DNA of 64,000 nt from Agroathelia rolfsii (lineage: Eukaryota > Basidiomycota > Agaricomycetes > Amylocorticiales > Amylocorticiaceae): the NCBI GenBank assembly GCA_018343915.1, contig JABRWF010000007.1:2046001-2110000 (forward strand). The letters run 5' to 3'. How positions within the stretch are numbered: the first letter of the stretch is position 1; each line of letters opens with the position of its first letter. The position numbers were made by a program, and so were the translations under genes. The notes under the pieces were generated by a model. It was not told the origin of the DNA and ran no database searches. It worked only from the letters and a program-made list of their open reading frames with translations. Positions 1 to 10,611 of the stretch are shown here, piece after piece.

Positions 1-684
1 GTAATGACGGAGCTACTTAAGCTCATTGGCACAACGAGCTTTAACGATTTACTCATGAGACGAAACTTCTCTTCCTGGAAACGAGGTACGTTTGGACATC
101 GCTCAGAACCGATACGATTTGAACCTGATGACTTTTTTTACCAGCTATGCAAATTCAATATAACATCACGCGTATCGAAGAATGGTGCAAGTCACATGAC
201 ATGCCAGAGGGTACCTTGCAATTGGAACACTTGATGCAGGCTACCAAGCTCCTCCAATTGAAAAAGGTGAGCTATCTCTTTTACGAGGCTTTGTGACATG
301 ATATTCACGTCGAATTTAGGCAACGGCACAAGACATCGAAATCATATATGATGTGTGCTGGATGCTCAGCCCTATGCAAATCCAACGGATGTGCACCAAC
401 TACTACGTGGCAGACTACGAGGTTCGCACGATTTGTCACATTTCTGATAGCTCCTAACATTAATATGTCGTAAACAGAGTCCAATCTCTCCCGAAATCCT
501 CCGTGTTGTAGCATCAAAAGTCCAAGCCAACGACCGCAATGACCATCTCCTGTTATCGCCGGAGACGGACGAAGTCGGACCATATGAGCTGCCTCTCCCA
601 CGAGACGTATCCGGCTTGGAGACTTATGTCCCGGCCTATCTTAACGTCGCCCACCTCCGTCGGCTTGCCGCTCTGGTGGCGTAA
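1..684 (+). CDS. MYO2: Class V myosin heavy chain, C-terminal cargo-binding (DIL) domain, 5' truncated by window edge
   Basis: Class V myosins walk on actin and carry vesicles and organelles; the C-terminal dilute (DIL) domain binds the cargo receptors. Only this C-terminal part is present, with the motor and IQ motifs lying before the window. Four exons join in frame at 1-85, 145-266, 320-421 and 478-684. The joined protein reads FNDLLMRRNFSSWKR, then QYNITRIEEWCKSHDMPEG, LMQATKLLQLKKATAQDI and CWMLSPMQIQRMCTNYYVAD, which are hallmark DIL-domain blocks of fungal Myo2. The stop codon is at 682-684. All introns are GT-AG; the third has a weak GTTCGC donor but a good CTAAC branch site. The gene is convergent with the AN1 zinc-finger gene on the minus strand, with 270 bp between the stop codons. 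Identification is firm; the symbol follows the fungal orthologue. Confidence 0.93.
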
Positions 685-954
685 CAAAGCAGCCCGTTGT
701 CTTATTGTCTCAGTCTTTCTTTTGCTACATCACTTTTCTATACTTCTGTTGCAACATCTTGTTTCTTTTATCCATCACGCACTTGCGGTATTCTGGATCT
801 AATTTACACGATACCACCTAGTGGCCATCATTCTACTAGTTACTAGAACCATATTCGGTCACTGTATTCTCTTAACGGTCACGCATGATTACACGGATAC
901 CTAATGATATCATGATTTTATCCATGAGACAGAGTCGAATAGATATTTGAGAGA

Positions 955-1921
955 TCAAGAACAGAGTATAATACGTAAACTGCTGCCTTCGTCGACCTGA
1001 GAAGCTAAAGGTTGATCGTTTCTCAGTGGAATACCGGTATCATCAGTTGACACATCTCGGAGTTCCAGGCGCTGACGGAAAAAAAGTCAAACACTTAATT
1101 ACTTTCTCAGTGAAGTTGAAACATACACAGGAATCAGATCTAGATATAGAAAGAAAGGCGGCTAGGATATCGATTGCTTTTCCTGTGCCTATAGACTTGA
1201 CCCAGGTAGGAAGATGTTAGCATGAACCTAATCAAAATCTGTGTTCCCCTCGACAAGGATACCTTGCGAAGCCACACGATCGACTCCTTTGAACCTGAGT
1301 CAGGTCCCTTGACTTTGATGTGCAGGCGCTCAGATATAGGCACACTGCCGGTGTTGTCTTTTGGGTCGCCGGGCACTGCACGATGGCGCATTTTCATTGC
1401 CTCGATTTTCTTGAGCTGAGCCAATTTTTTAGGATCAGTTGTCTTGAAAGTTGTTCTGGAGACTGAAGTAGGGGATGAAGAAGATGAAGATTTCTGAGCT
1501 AATGCCTCTTTGAGAAGAGCTTTGCCCTGTGCATTTCGCTCGGGTGGTAAAGACTCCGGGGCTGGAGGTGCGCATGCATGTGCCTCGAAGTGGCGATGGC
1601 TTATTATACCCAGGCCTTAGTATATCAGGCCGCGAATGGCACAAACCAGACGCACTCTACACAGTGTAGGAGATTGCATCGAGGACAGTTTCCAAGGCCA
1701 GGTTTGTCGCAGGATGGTATAGAACAGCGTTCGCGTTTCTCGAGTGATCTTGCCATCTCCGAGTCTGTTGCTTGTTTATCTGTTCCAGCCGGGCATTCGT
1801 GCTGTGAGGGAGAAATATGGTGTCTGCAGAAGAATTTCTCGCATTGACATTTTATTGGCAATAGATCGAGTGCATTGCAAGATTTGAGAGAGCAGTGAAG
1901 GCCGATTTCAGGTAATTCCAT
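955..1921 (-). CDS. CUZ1: AN1-type zinc-finger protein with C-terminal ubiquitin-like region, Cuz1/ZFAND1 family
   Basis: Cuz1 family proteins link Cdc48 and the proteasome during arsenite and proteotoxic stress (family knowledge). Four exons at 1656-1921, 1263-1599, 1127-1195 and 955-1071 give 262 aa. The first AN1 finger spans about residues 8-45 with LPIKCQCEKFFCRHH and SPSQHEC. The second runs across the first intron, from RCSIPSCDKP to CPRCNLLHC and then DHRHFEAHAC. A Ser-rich linker follows. The C-terminal part has ISERLHIKVKGP, ESIVWLRKS, IGTGKAIDILA and a late SQVDEGSSLRI block, which fits the ubiquitin-like end of the family. The start codon is the first ATG before the first finger. 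The gene is divergent from VPS2 with only 128 bp between the ATGs, so a shared promoter is likely. Confidence 0.9.
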
Positions 1922-2049
1922 GATGTTGGCGTCCGAATCAGCCTGAGTTGCCAGTAATTACCCAAATCAGCCACTGGCGCGATTTGCTTCCGCCACTGCG
2001 GCTGAGCTCGCACTGGCACATTCTCAGGCTATCACTGACGTCGACAACC

Positions 2050-3054
2050 ATGAATATCATCGTATGCAGTCCAGCATCTCTCTGTCTGCAAACACGTTTA
2101 AGATTCAGATTTATGAGCTCAGGAGACTTTATTTGGGCGCACTGTCACCCCTGCAGAGCGGCTGCGGCAGCATCAGCGTGCACTTGCCAAGGCACAGCGC
2201 GAGCTGGACCGGGAGCGAACCAAGCTCGAGCAGCAGGAGAAGAAGCTTGTCATGGATATTAAGAAGAGTGCCAAAGCAGGGCAAATGGCATGTTTTCACT
2301 ACATCCTTGTTTAATTAATCCTCTTACTCATTCGAGGTGTCTGGCGTATGTAGAGTGCATGTAAGATCATGGCCAAAGATCTCGTACGCACTCGTAGATA
2401 CGTACAAAAGTTCTACCAAATGCGCACACAACTCCAAGCCGTCGGCCTCAGAATACAAACGCTTCGAAGTAACCAACAGATGGCTGATGCCATGCGCGGT
2501 GCGACCAGGGTATGTGCTTTACTTCATTTTATTTTCGATAGGTTTATTATACACAACGCCAAGAGAATCGATTTAGCTAACGCTATGATGTAGGCAATGG
2601 CATCCATGAACAGGGGTCTCAATCTCCCTGCAATTCAAAGAATCATGAACGAATTTGAAAAGGAAAGCTCCATGATGGACATGAAGGAAGAGATGATGTC
2701 AGAAGCTGTCGACGATGTCATGGAGGACGAAGCAGAAGATGAGGAAGAGGAAGGCGACAAGATCCTGAAAGAGGTGCTGGATGAAATAGGTGTTGGTTTA
2801 TCACAGCAGGTCAATATTTCTCAACTTTCGACTAGTTGTAATAACTGACACCACTGCGCTTTCAGCTCACGGACACGCCGACCGGCATAGCAACGGCATC
2901 TCCCTTGGCGAGCACCCGACAAGCAGTTGCTCTTGGCGAATCTTCGGGACCGGCCCCTCCAAGAGCTGCAGGAGGCTCAAACGATGCACCCAGCAATGAC
3001 ATGTCGGATGAGGATGCGTTGCAAGCCAGACTGGATGCTTTACGACGAGGCTGA
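2050..3054 (+). CDS. VPS2: ESCRT-III subunit Vps2/CHMP2 (Did4)
   Basis: Vps2 caps ESCRT-III filaments and recruits the Vps4 ATPase during multivesicular-body sorting. Five exons at 2050-2061, 2123-2287, 2354-2509, 2594-2809 and 2866-3054 give 245 aa, the usual CHMP2 size. The first coding exon is only 12 nt (MNII). Visible blocks are ERLRQHQRALAKAQRELDRE, IMAKDLVRTRRYV and ASMNRGLNLPAIQRIMNEFE, an acidic stretch rich in Glu near residues 155-170, and a C-terminal MIM1-like helix DEDALQARLDALRRG that would bind the Vps4 MIT domain. Frame continuity between QM and SACKIMAKD requires an intron with a GC donor (GCATGT) at 2288-2353; no GT alternative keeps the frame. A CRE-like TGACGTCG lies just upstream at 2036-2043. 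Confidence 0.95.
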
Positions 3055-3185
3055 TGATTCACTTTACGTGTATATTTCATATGGACATGATGCTAGCAAA
3101 AGATATCCCCTTTCTTCCATGTATATATTATGTCATTCCAGGTCTATTTACTACAATAGATGAGGTATATTTATCGCAGGTCTTC

Positions 3186-6111
3186 TTAGACTTTTAGCGC
3201 AGCAACCCCGCGGGCATCTTGAGCGGTCAATTTCCAGGTGATACCTGAGCCATTATAGAACTCGTCTACATCCTCCTCCTGAAATCGAGTAGAAGATTAG
3301 ATAGCAATTCCGGTAAACAAAAAAGGAAGGAACATACAGCGTCGAGATTGAGAATAGTTGACACTTGCTGAAGACGGATGAACTTTTCCCTACCATCACC
3401 AAAAGCCGTCTGAGAAGATAAATAGTTCATAATAGCACGCAAATCCCGATCGAAGCGGATAGCCCCGAGCTGTAAAGTGAAAGAATTGTATTTTTTTTTC
3501 AGGTTTGCTTTCACACCAAGAGGGATACATATACATATACTGACTTCGGTATATTTGAGGCTGACAATATGCTTCTCCCAAGGTCGGATCAGAACATCCA
3601 GCGCTAGTCCGAAGAACAAGCGATAATTGTCTTCAGTGAATGTGTCCTATTGAAAATATATATATGAGAATGCAGGCTCGAAAATGGAATATCATCAAGA
3701 AAGTAAAAAAAGGACCTTGTATCCATCCACCAGAGACTCCCAGGCTTTTATGAACCGCTTTCGTACGAGGTCTGCATACTCCGATTGGGCATAAGATTCT
3801 TCATCAAGTATGTATGTCACTCCTTGATATATGTCCGCTATGAGTGTACGGAGCTTTGGACGGAGGAGCTGATTGAAGAGCTGCTCTATGCCTGTCTGCA
3901 AGAGGAAAATCGTTAATCCAGAGGGTTCATTGAGATTGTAGATGTGACGTACCCGTAGCGCAGTGCGCAATTTGGGTCCTACTGTAGTGGAGACAGTGGA
4001 AAGAGCTTGACGAACAGAGGCCTGTTCAGAATCCAGATAGTTCTGTTCGACGGGTGCCACGGATGTCACGTCTTTGATCAGCCTGTCCAAGTGCGAGCTT
4101 GAGACATCCAGATCGTTGAGTAAAATCTGTGAAATGCGCTATTAGTCTCGCTCGCAGTCGTGGCTGACAGGACTGCCTACAATGAACGAGGTTCTATTCT
4201 CTTTCTCCGCTCGGTCTCTCTGTACCGGAGCAACATTACCGGAGTTGGCATAGACATCGTCGAGTTTCTTCTTAATGGCGCCAGTATAATCCCGGATCAG
4301 GACCTCAGATAAACGATTAAGAGTGCGTTCGAGAGTAGCTAATGAGCCTGTAGACAGCAGTCGATGTAGGACCAGCTTCAAGATATAAAACACATCATCC
4401 GGTGTGGATGTCACCAGAGGGGTCTGATCTGTGTCGGGAGTAGAAAGTCGATGAGCCTAATTCACGTATTGTCGTAAGAAAGCAGAGCGGTAAGTAAAAC
4501 AAAAATGGGAGACTTACCTTCTCAATGATGGTGCGAACATACCATAGTTCCAAAGGTGTATAGTATGTATATAAGATACCTTCTATATGACGATGAGACG
4601 CTGTGTTCTGGAGCAATTCAATGTCGAGATCGTTCGTGGATGGGCCATTCTCGTCATTTGACTTGCTGGCCTGTGGTGCCTTTGTTTGCGAGTCTTCGTC
4701 GAGCGAGTTATCTAGAGCGTCATCCTACACCGAGTTAGTAAGTAATTCGTGATACGCAATACTCAGCACAGACCCTCATTCTATCATACAGGAATCTACG
4801 GAAAAGACTCCATCGACTAGCCATCCCAGCAGACTCTTGCAACACTTTATCGATCTCGCGGGGATCAATATCTGCTTCGTCCGCAGGAGGTCCTTGCCTC
4901 TTCATTGATGTTTGAGTAGGAGACAACACAGTATTCGAAACATCTGCCAACTAGCGAGATGGTAATTCATGAGCACATGATTTGCGAAAGATTAGAAAAT
5001 CAAGAAAACCTTGCGCTTCATCGTTCGCTCCTCTTCCCAACCTTCGACGAGCTTTGTCACGGTTTTATCGCATTCATCCAACAGCCTCTTGATAACGCTA
5101 TTCATCTTTCCTGCACCATAGTATTTTTCCACTACGGGCTGATGCTGGTCTACAATCATGGCGATACTCTCGAAAATCGATGTCAGAGCAGTGATATAAT
5201 ACAGAGGGGACGATGCTATGTGTGCCTTTAGTACAAAAGCACAGGATACCGTAGTATAAGTTCGTACTTTTAGCAGACGCAGGCGGGCGCACATGGATAA
5301 GATCGACGACGAAATTCGCATAGGCCAGCAAGCCCTCCGCCTCCCATCCAACAGTTGGAAACAGTTTAAAGAATCGGCTAGTGGCAGCAGCGTCCCGAGA
5401 GCTCGAAGCAGTCTCAAAGTTGCGCTGAAAGATGGCCAAAAGCTGTTCACGTGCGTTTTGAAGTGTCTGTGCTGGAGGAAGCGGGTTTTCTGACGTGGGC
5501 TGAGCTTGATTAGATTCATTAAATTGCTCTTATCGCGCTTTGAGTCAAGTGAGTACATACGACGGCAACCTCTGCGAAAGAGCCTGATGTAACCCTGAGT
5601 GGGAGTGCCATAGCACGAGCGCAATGACGTGCCGCAGATTCCCAGTCTTGGGCATCAATGGAAGCTTGGAGAGATATTAAAGAAGTCTATAGATATCTTC
5701 GAGTTGTGCAACTGCAACAGCATGTAACAAGTAGAGTATTCCCACCTTGAGTTCCATGACTTGTCCAACCCACTCGTTTGCCTCTCTTACCCTACTCATC
5801 TCTTCATCCAGTGATCTGACACGTCCTCCAACGCGATCTGCTGTTTTGGCAGTAGCTGAAACGCGCTCTGATAACAGCGTCGCGTCTACTTGAAGTTCAT
5901 CCAGTTGTGGGACGAGGCTGGTGAGCCTTTCCAGAGATGCTGCTATGGGCTCCTGAGCCGAGATGAGTTCGGACAGACGATTGGAAAGCTGGGCATCCTC
6001 AGATTGAAACAACGAAAGACATGATAGTATCTCAGGCAGGGTCGTGAGTTTCCTAGGATCCTTTCTCAGTGGATTAGGCGTCTGACCATCGACGTTGTTG
6101 GTTGTGCTCAT
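3186..6111 (-). CDS. COG4: Conserved oligomeric Golgi complex subunit 4
   Basis: Cog4 is a lobe A subunit of the COG tethering complex, which acts in retrograde vesicle traffic within the Golgi. The gene has about nine exons, and the protein is in the 800-residue range expected for the family. The N-terminal exon (5677-6111 region) contains QLDELQVDATLLSERVS, ADRVGGRVRSLDEEMSRV and WVGQVMELK, which is the most conserved part of Cog4. Later exons carry RFFKLFPTVGWEAEGL, DVFYILKLVLHRLLSTGS and EASVRQ-type helical segments. The end of the protein, ITWKLTAQDARGVAALKV, matches the typical ITWRL...ARxVxxLRxD tail, so the stop at 3186-3188 is well supported. The first ATG at 6111 precedes the conserved block by about 50 residues. 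Exon borders in the middle part were not all traced base by base. Confidence 0.9.
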
Positions 6112-6695
6112 GGATAGACTGGCATGTCATGCGTAACAAACGGAAGCAAGACTAAAGATGCGTTGTTCAAGCTAACAACGTTCAACGCCCTCAATTGGAG
6201 TTATTAAGCAGTATTTCCACCCAAAATTCAGAGTATAAACCTTGTGTCCCAACCGTCTTGAATAATCTCGCAACTATTTTGGTGCTGCTGATGTGCCTGC
6301 CAGTGGGAAGATCACACATGGAGGAGTGTATCACCACGGATACTGACTGGCACTGACCCCAGGCACTCATATTTCCACAGGTATCATCGCATTCTTTCCC
6401 ATCAACAATTTGTGCGTTATTCGTATATATACGTACATAGTAGGTGCAATATCACGAATAAATCATGCTTGCTATTCAACTCACGACACTCCCCATCTAC
6501 TGTAACAAGAGTAGACCCCCTTAGTGAGTCTCATATATATATAATGATAATAAAGAAAGTTGTCTCCAGAGTTAATACCGACACTGGGTCGATGGCGATA
6601 ATACCAGTGCTGAATGTGAAAAATGTGAAAGACAAAAGGAAAAGGAATGAAAACGTCCGGTCATGTGCCTTCGCACACAATATACAAATATGAGC
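6112..6695. other. Intergenic stretch between COG4 and thioesterase-like gene A
   Basis: No supportable gene. It contains the 5' flank of COG4 and the 3' flank of thioesterase-like gene A. The 6400-6690 part is AT-rich with short TATATA runs, and its open frames lack any recognisable motif. Confidence 0.6.
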
Positions 6696-8134
6696 TTACA
6701 TCGTTCTTGCAGCATCCATCCCCCTTCTGATGGCGTCCAGCGCCTTGAGATTAGCTATTCTTCGCGCCTCACCCTGACCCTTGAATGCATCCTCCCACCA
6801 CCTTTCGCCCTCTGGCGCCTCGCGCCACCCGCCAGTAAGGAGCTTCACAAACTTCTCCTTTTCCAAACGCAGTTTACGCACATGATCCCAGTGTGGTGGT
6901 GGGTTGTGTACAGAATATGGTTCTGCCTTGACGCCTTCTGCAGAAGGCGGCGGAGGCGTAGCCATACCATCCGACGAGAATACCAAGGCAGGTGGGATCG
7001 TGATCCGCCCGATCTTGTAGCAGACTTCTGATAGGGCAATGCAATGGACGATAGCGCCGTCTGGGTCCTCATCATGACGCGTTAAGAGTTTTAGGACTTC
7101 AATGGGGTCTTTCCCGGAGATGGACTGCTCCAAGGGCAAACCACTGCTATCTGCCAGCTCGCCAGGCGAAACGGGCGTGCGATGAATTGTTTGAGCCCCA
7201 TAAGCTTTCCTCGCCTTTGAGCCTGGCTTTGGCCTAGTGACAAAGCGCCCAACCATAAATGCCTAAATATGGAGATTAGCTCTAGCCGTCAGAGGTCCTA
7301 GAGAAGAGTAATCCTTACCCATTTAGCATCCCATGTTAGAATGCTCACCCGTACTTCATATTTCGCGAAGATGGGGATTTCACGGATGAAATGGTAATGT
7401 GTTGCTAGTCAAAGAACCATTATTAGATTAACTGAAAGCACCAGGGATCAGACTACTCACCGCCTAATGGGAACCAACCACCAATACAGAAAAAATTTGG
7501 GAAGAAGGTCACCGCAGCCTTGATACGGGCATGATCAAATGTCTGTAAACATGTTTTCAGAATGGCTGAAAAGGATGAACATGTGTGAGTTTGTAATGAC
7601 CTTCCCGTAACTTGAGTTACTGAGATGCCCGTTAAAGTCGCAGTCGTCGATCACTAATCGTACAGAGCCATGCAATCAGATTGGCGGTACGTCAGGTTGA
7701 CAAAGACTAGATCACTCACTAGCCCGTGTGGAGTAAACGCTCACGCTCCTGAATGGGTCGAATCCAACCGGCGACATATTGCTGTCATACCAATCATTGA
7801 ACTTGTCCCTCCTGATTTTTGGCGACAGTGGGTATTGAAGAAGGAGATTTATTTGGGTGCGTAATTTACGAAGGCGATAGTACATGATAAGGCGACATAT
7901 CCGGACTAGAAATGGGGAAAATTAGTAAGTAAAGTTTAGCTTTCTTTTTCTTTTTGATACAAAGCGCAGTGACTGACAGTGCCATGTTAATGGTGCAGAT
8001 TTGATGTTTATGAGAAGGAGAAAGTAGATGAAACACTTGAGGGCACCGAAGTTAAAGAGAGGAGTAGTAAGGTTGCCCTTGAATACAGGCAGGAGGGTCT
8101 TCAGGCCATGTCTAGAGAGCGCTACCACCGACAT
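6696..8134 (-). CDS. Hotdog-fold thioesterase-like protein (THEM6/4HBT-like), copy A
   Basis: The protein belongs to a fungal family of thioesterase-like (hotdog) proteins anchored by an N-terminal hydrophobic segment. Substrate and pathway are unknown. The first exon has FIYFLLLINIKSAPLTWH (membrane or signal-anchor segment). The next exon ends in DWYDSNMSPVGFDPF. A short exon then carries the hotdog signature DDCDFNGHLSNSSYGK, with the D-x-N-x-H-x-N pattern typical of 4HBT active sites. The remaining exons contain FREIP-type and EVRVSILTWDAKW strands, then VGRFVTRPKPGSK and HNPPPHWDHVRKLR. The last exon (6696-7256 region) is Pro and charge rich and ends AIRRGMDAARTM. The whole architecture, including intron sites, is shared with copy B at 32105-33591 on the other strand. 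The start at 8134 matches the start chosen for copy B. Confidence 0.75.
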
Positions 8135-10611
8135 AGTTGGCGCAATGACGAAAGGAAGGGGTGCCGCACAGCAGTATAATGGCGAGCAGTCTGATGCTTA
8201 TTATGGTGGCCTGCCAATGGCAGCGATGACCTATCAGCCCTATCAACGCCATCAAGAAACATCATCGCCACGCCGTCTTCATCATTGGTAAGGTCAAGTA
8301 ATGACTGAAAGAGTGAATCCGGTTTTGTGTCAATCTCGTTTTCCCGATAAATCTGATCGCCATGGACCCCTTGCTGACAGTGTGAATCCTGTGTTCGGCC
8401 CTTGTGCGCCAATGGCTGGCCTTGGCCTCAGAACCTATGTGCACCGTAGCCAATGATTCGAACACGCCCAGAAGCTGGTTTCCTCCGGCGCCGTGCTACG
8501 CTGTGCCTTTTTTGGCCCCACTAGTTTGTCCGAAAACTACTCAAGGCATTACTATAGGAGGGAGAGTAGCCGCACGACGTTTCTTCTGCTCCTTCTGTGT
8601 GCATCGGATATTGAGCCAAGGAAGATCAAGAGAATTGTAGTTCTCAATCTGTCATGACACATGGATATGGTGACTAACCCAAAACTTCGACTCAATATGA
8701 CGCACTCTATATAGAATCGCATCATGATGATTATCGACCTTGGAGAGCTTAAATATTCACTGGATTCGTTTTCAGAGATAGATGGTGCCTATGATCGCTT
8801 CAAAGTTAAGAGCTTCAAGATCTGCTAACGTATTAGTATGCTGGGCCACAAACCTAGTGACTCGTGGGACAGCATTTAGTGTGTCAACCAAGAGGTCTAG
8901 CCACCGAGCACCACGGAAAATGAGTAGTAATATTATCTTTGGTCAAGCTCCGTTTGTGACGGCTCCGGAATACTCGCCGAATATAGTCTCGATGAGGTGT
9001 AAGATTTTGCTGTCCCGATATCTTCGAATTACATACATGTAACGGTCTTCGCAGCGTGTTCGCAAATCAAGGCCCGTTTCCCACAGTCTGATAAGGGGTC
9101 CCGTTATCCTACGCCATCGCCGCCATGGTTATTGTTATTCGAGGTGCTGGGCATATCATTGTAATCATGATGTTGCATGCCATACTACAGGTTGTCATGT
9201 CGGGCCTGAGTAGGAAGGCTCGATGATTTTGTTATCGTCCGCGATGTAACGTTACATATTACGTAAGCGTGACATGGGGAAAAGTTCATAGTCCTCAAAC
9301 ATACCGATTTTTTCAAGTAGGAATAACAGTATCAACTACTGATTGGTCTCAATTGGTAAGTTTAAAACAAAGTCCTGCATCAAGCTAAAAAAAATGAGTG
9401 CAAGAGTGTGTGACTATTGTGACACTTCCGTCACGCTGATGGTACAACGTGTCACACAGACAGAAATAAAAATAAAAACGCCGTTTTTATTTGTTTTCTA
9501 CCTGTGTGTGTGGGAGAGGTACGGTATAATGGAAGCCATGAATTGATTATCGCAAACGTAGCAAGGTATCGTTCATCACAGCATGCACTCGGATATAATT
9601 ACATCCGCTGTTCTCGGTGAACATGAACTCACAATCTTGGCGCTCAGCCGCATTGCTGCACTAGGCCAGCCAAGACTGAGAGGTACCTATAGGCTGTGTT
9701 ATATGTGGTAGAACCTTAAAGCCAATACTCGACGCTTAGTGCTCAGCGTTCATCATTGACTTGGTGAGAAATGAGAACAGACCCGGATAATATTCAGGCT
9801 TGCAAGGATGGTAGAATTGAGTGGATTGCATTACATAAGTTAGTTGATCTCTAGGTCACAAGTGCAGGTATTGCAATATCTTAATCGTTGAAGACTGGAG
9901 CTCATCCACTGTCATGCTATAGAAACAGCACTGCTTCATTGTCAAGTCGTCTAACGGATTTGGAAGATGACACTCATGTTCAATACATCTGCAAACGATT
10001 TACCGCCCAATCGGTAAGACTGATACCGTACCAATCGGGATAAAAATGTATTGTCGTACCAAAACTCTCTCCAACTCACCTGATGGAAGACTCTTGCTAC
10101 CGGCCAAAGTACAACGGTGGCAGATAGCAATGAAACCATTGCTGTTTACCACATACATCCCGGCGGCATCATCGAAGGCCCTCCGATCCGAGTCGCCTCA
10201 AGCAACCAAGGCTGTCGGCAGAAGAAGATTCGTCCAGTTTCAAACTGTAGTCCATGACCAACAAGATATTTGCAAATTGTGATGATGAGGTAACCATATC
10301 ATCCAAACGGAGTTGCTAAAATCACGAAGCTGTAGCTGCGGTATGGCCGGACCGATGGATAGAGCAGACAAACATCACATCGAGTTCATTGCCAAGCTGA
10401 AGGGTCTTGCGATGCTGAATCTCTTTAGCGGCCGATTTCCCGAGTCATTGTGCCGGGCCGGCAGTCACAGATCAAGAAACACAGGAACAGTGTTTCATTG
10501 GAAAACAGTAGAATAGGCCAATAGTAATTGAATGGGATAATTACGATTCAAAAGACGAGTGATAAAGGAACATTCATGATAACAATGATGATTACATGTG
10601 TAGCATTGCTT
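8135..10611. other. 2.5 kb region without a supportable gene
   Basis: This stretch holds the 5' flank of thioesterase-like gene A and the 3' flank of the RBM5-like gene. Open frames are short and broken. On the minus strand near 8780-9045, an 80-codon frame with a single stop has coding-like composition (for example VTRFVAQHTNTLADLEALNF), but I could not assign it to a family. A second coding-like patch lies near 9950-10310 on the minus strand. These may be relics of dead genes or elements. Confidence 0.5.

Noticed and set aside
1026..1424. Two plus-strand frames of about 65 codons in the CUZ1 region
   Set aside because: They lie opposite confirmed CUZ1 exons and introns and lack family features.
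8450..8490. GATTCGAAC resembling a tRNA T-loop
   Set aside because: The flanking bases do not form the T stem, and no D or anticodon arm is found nearby.
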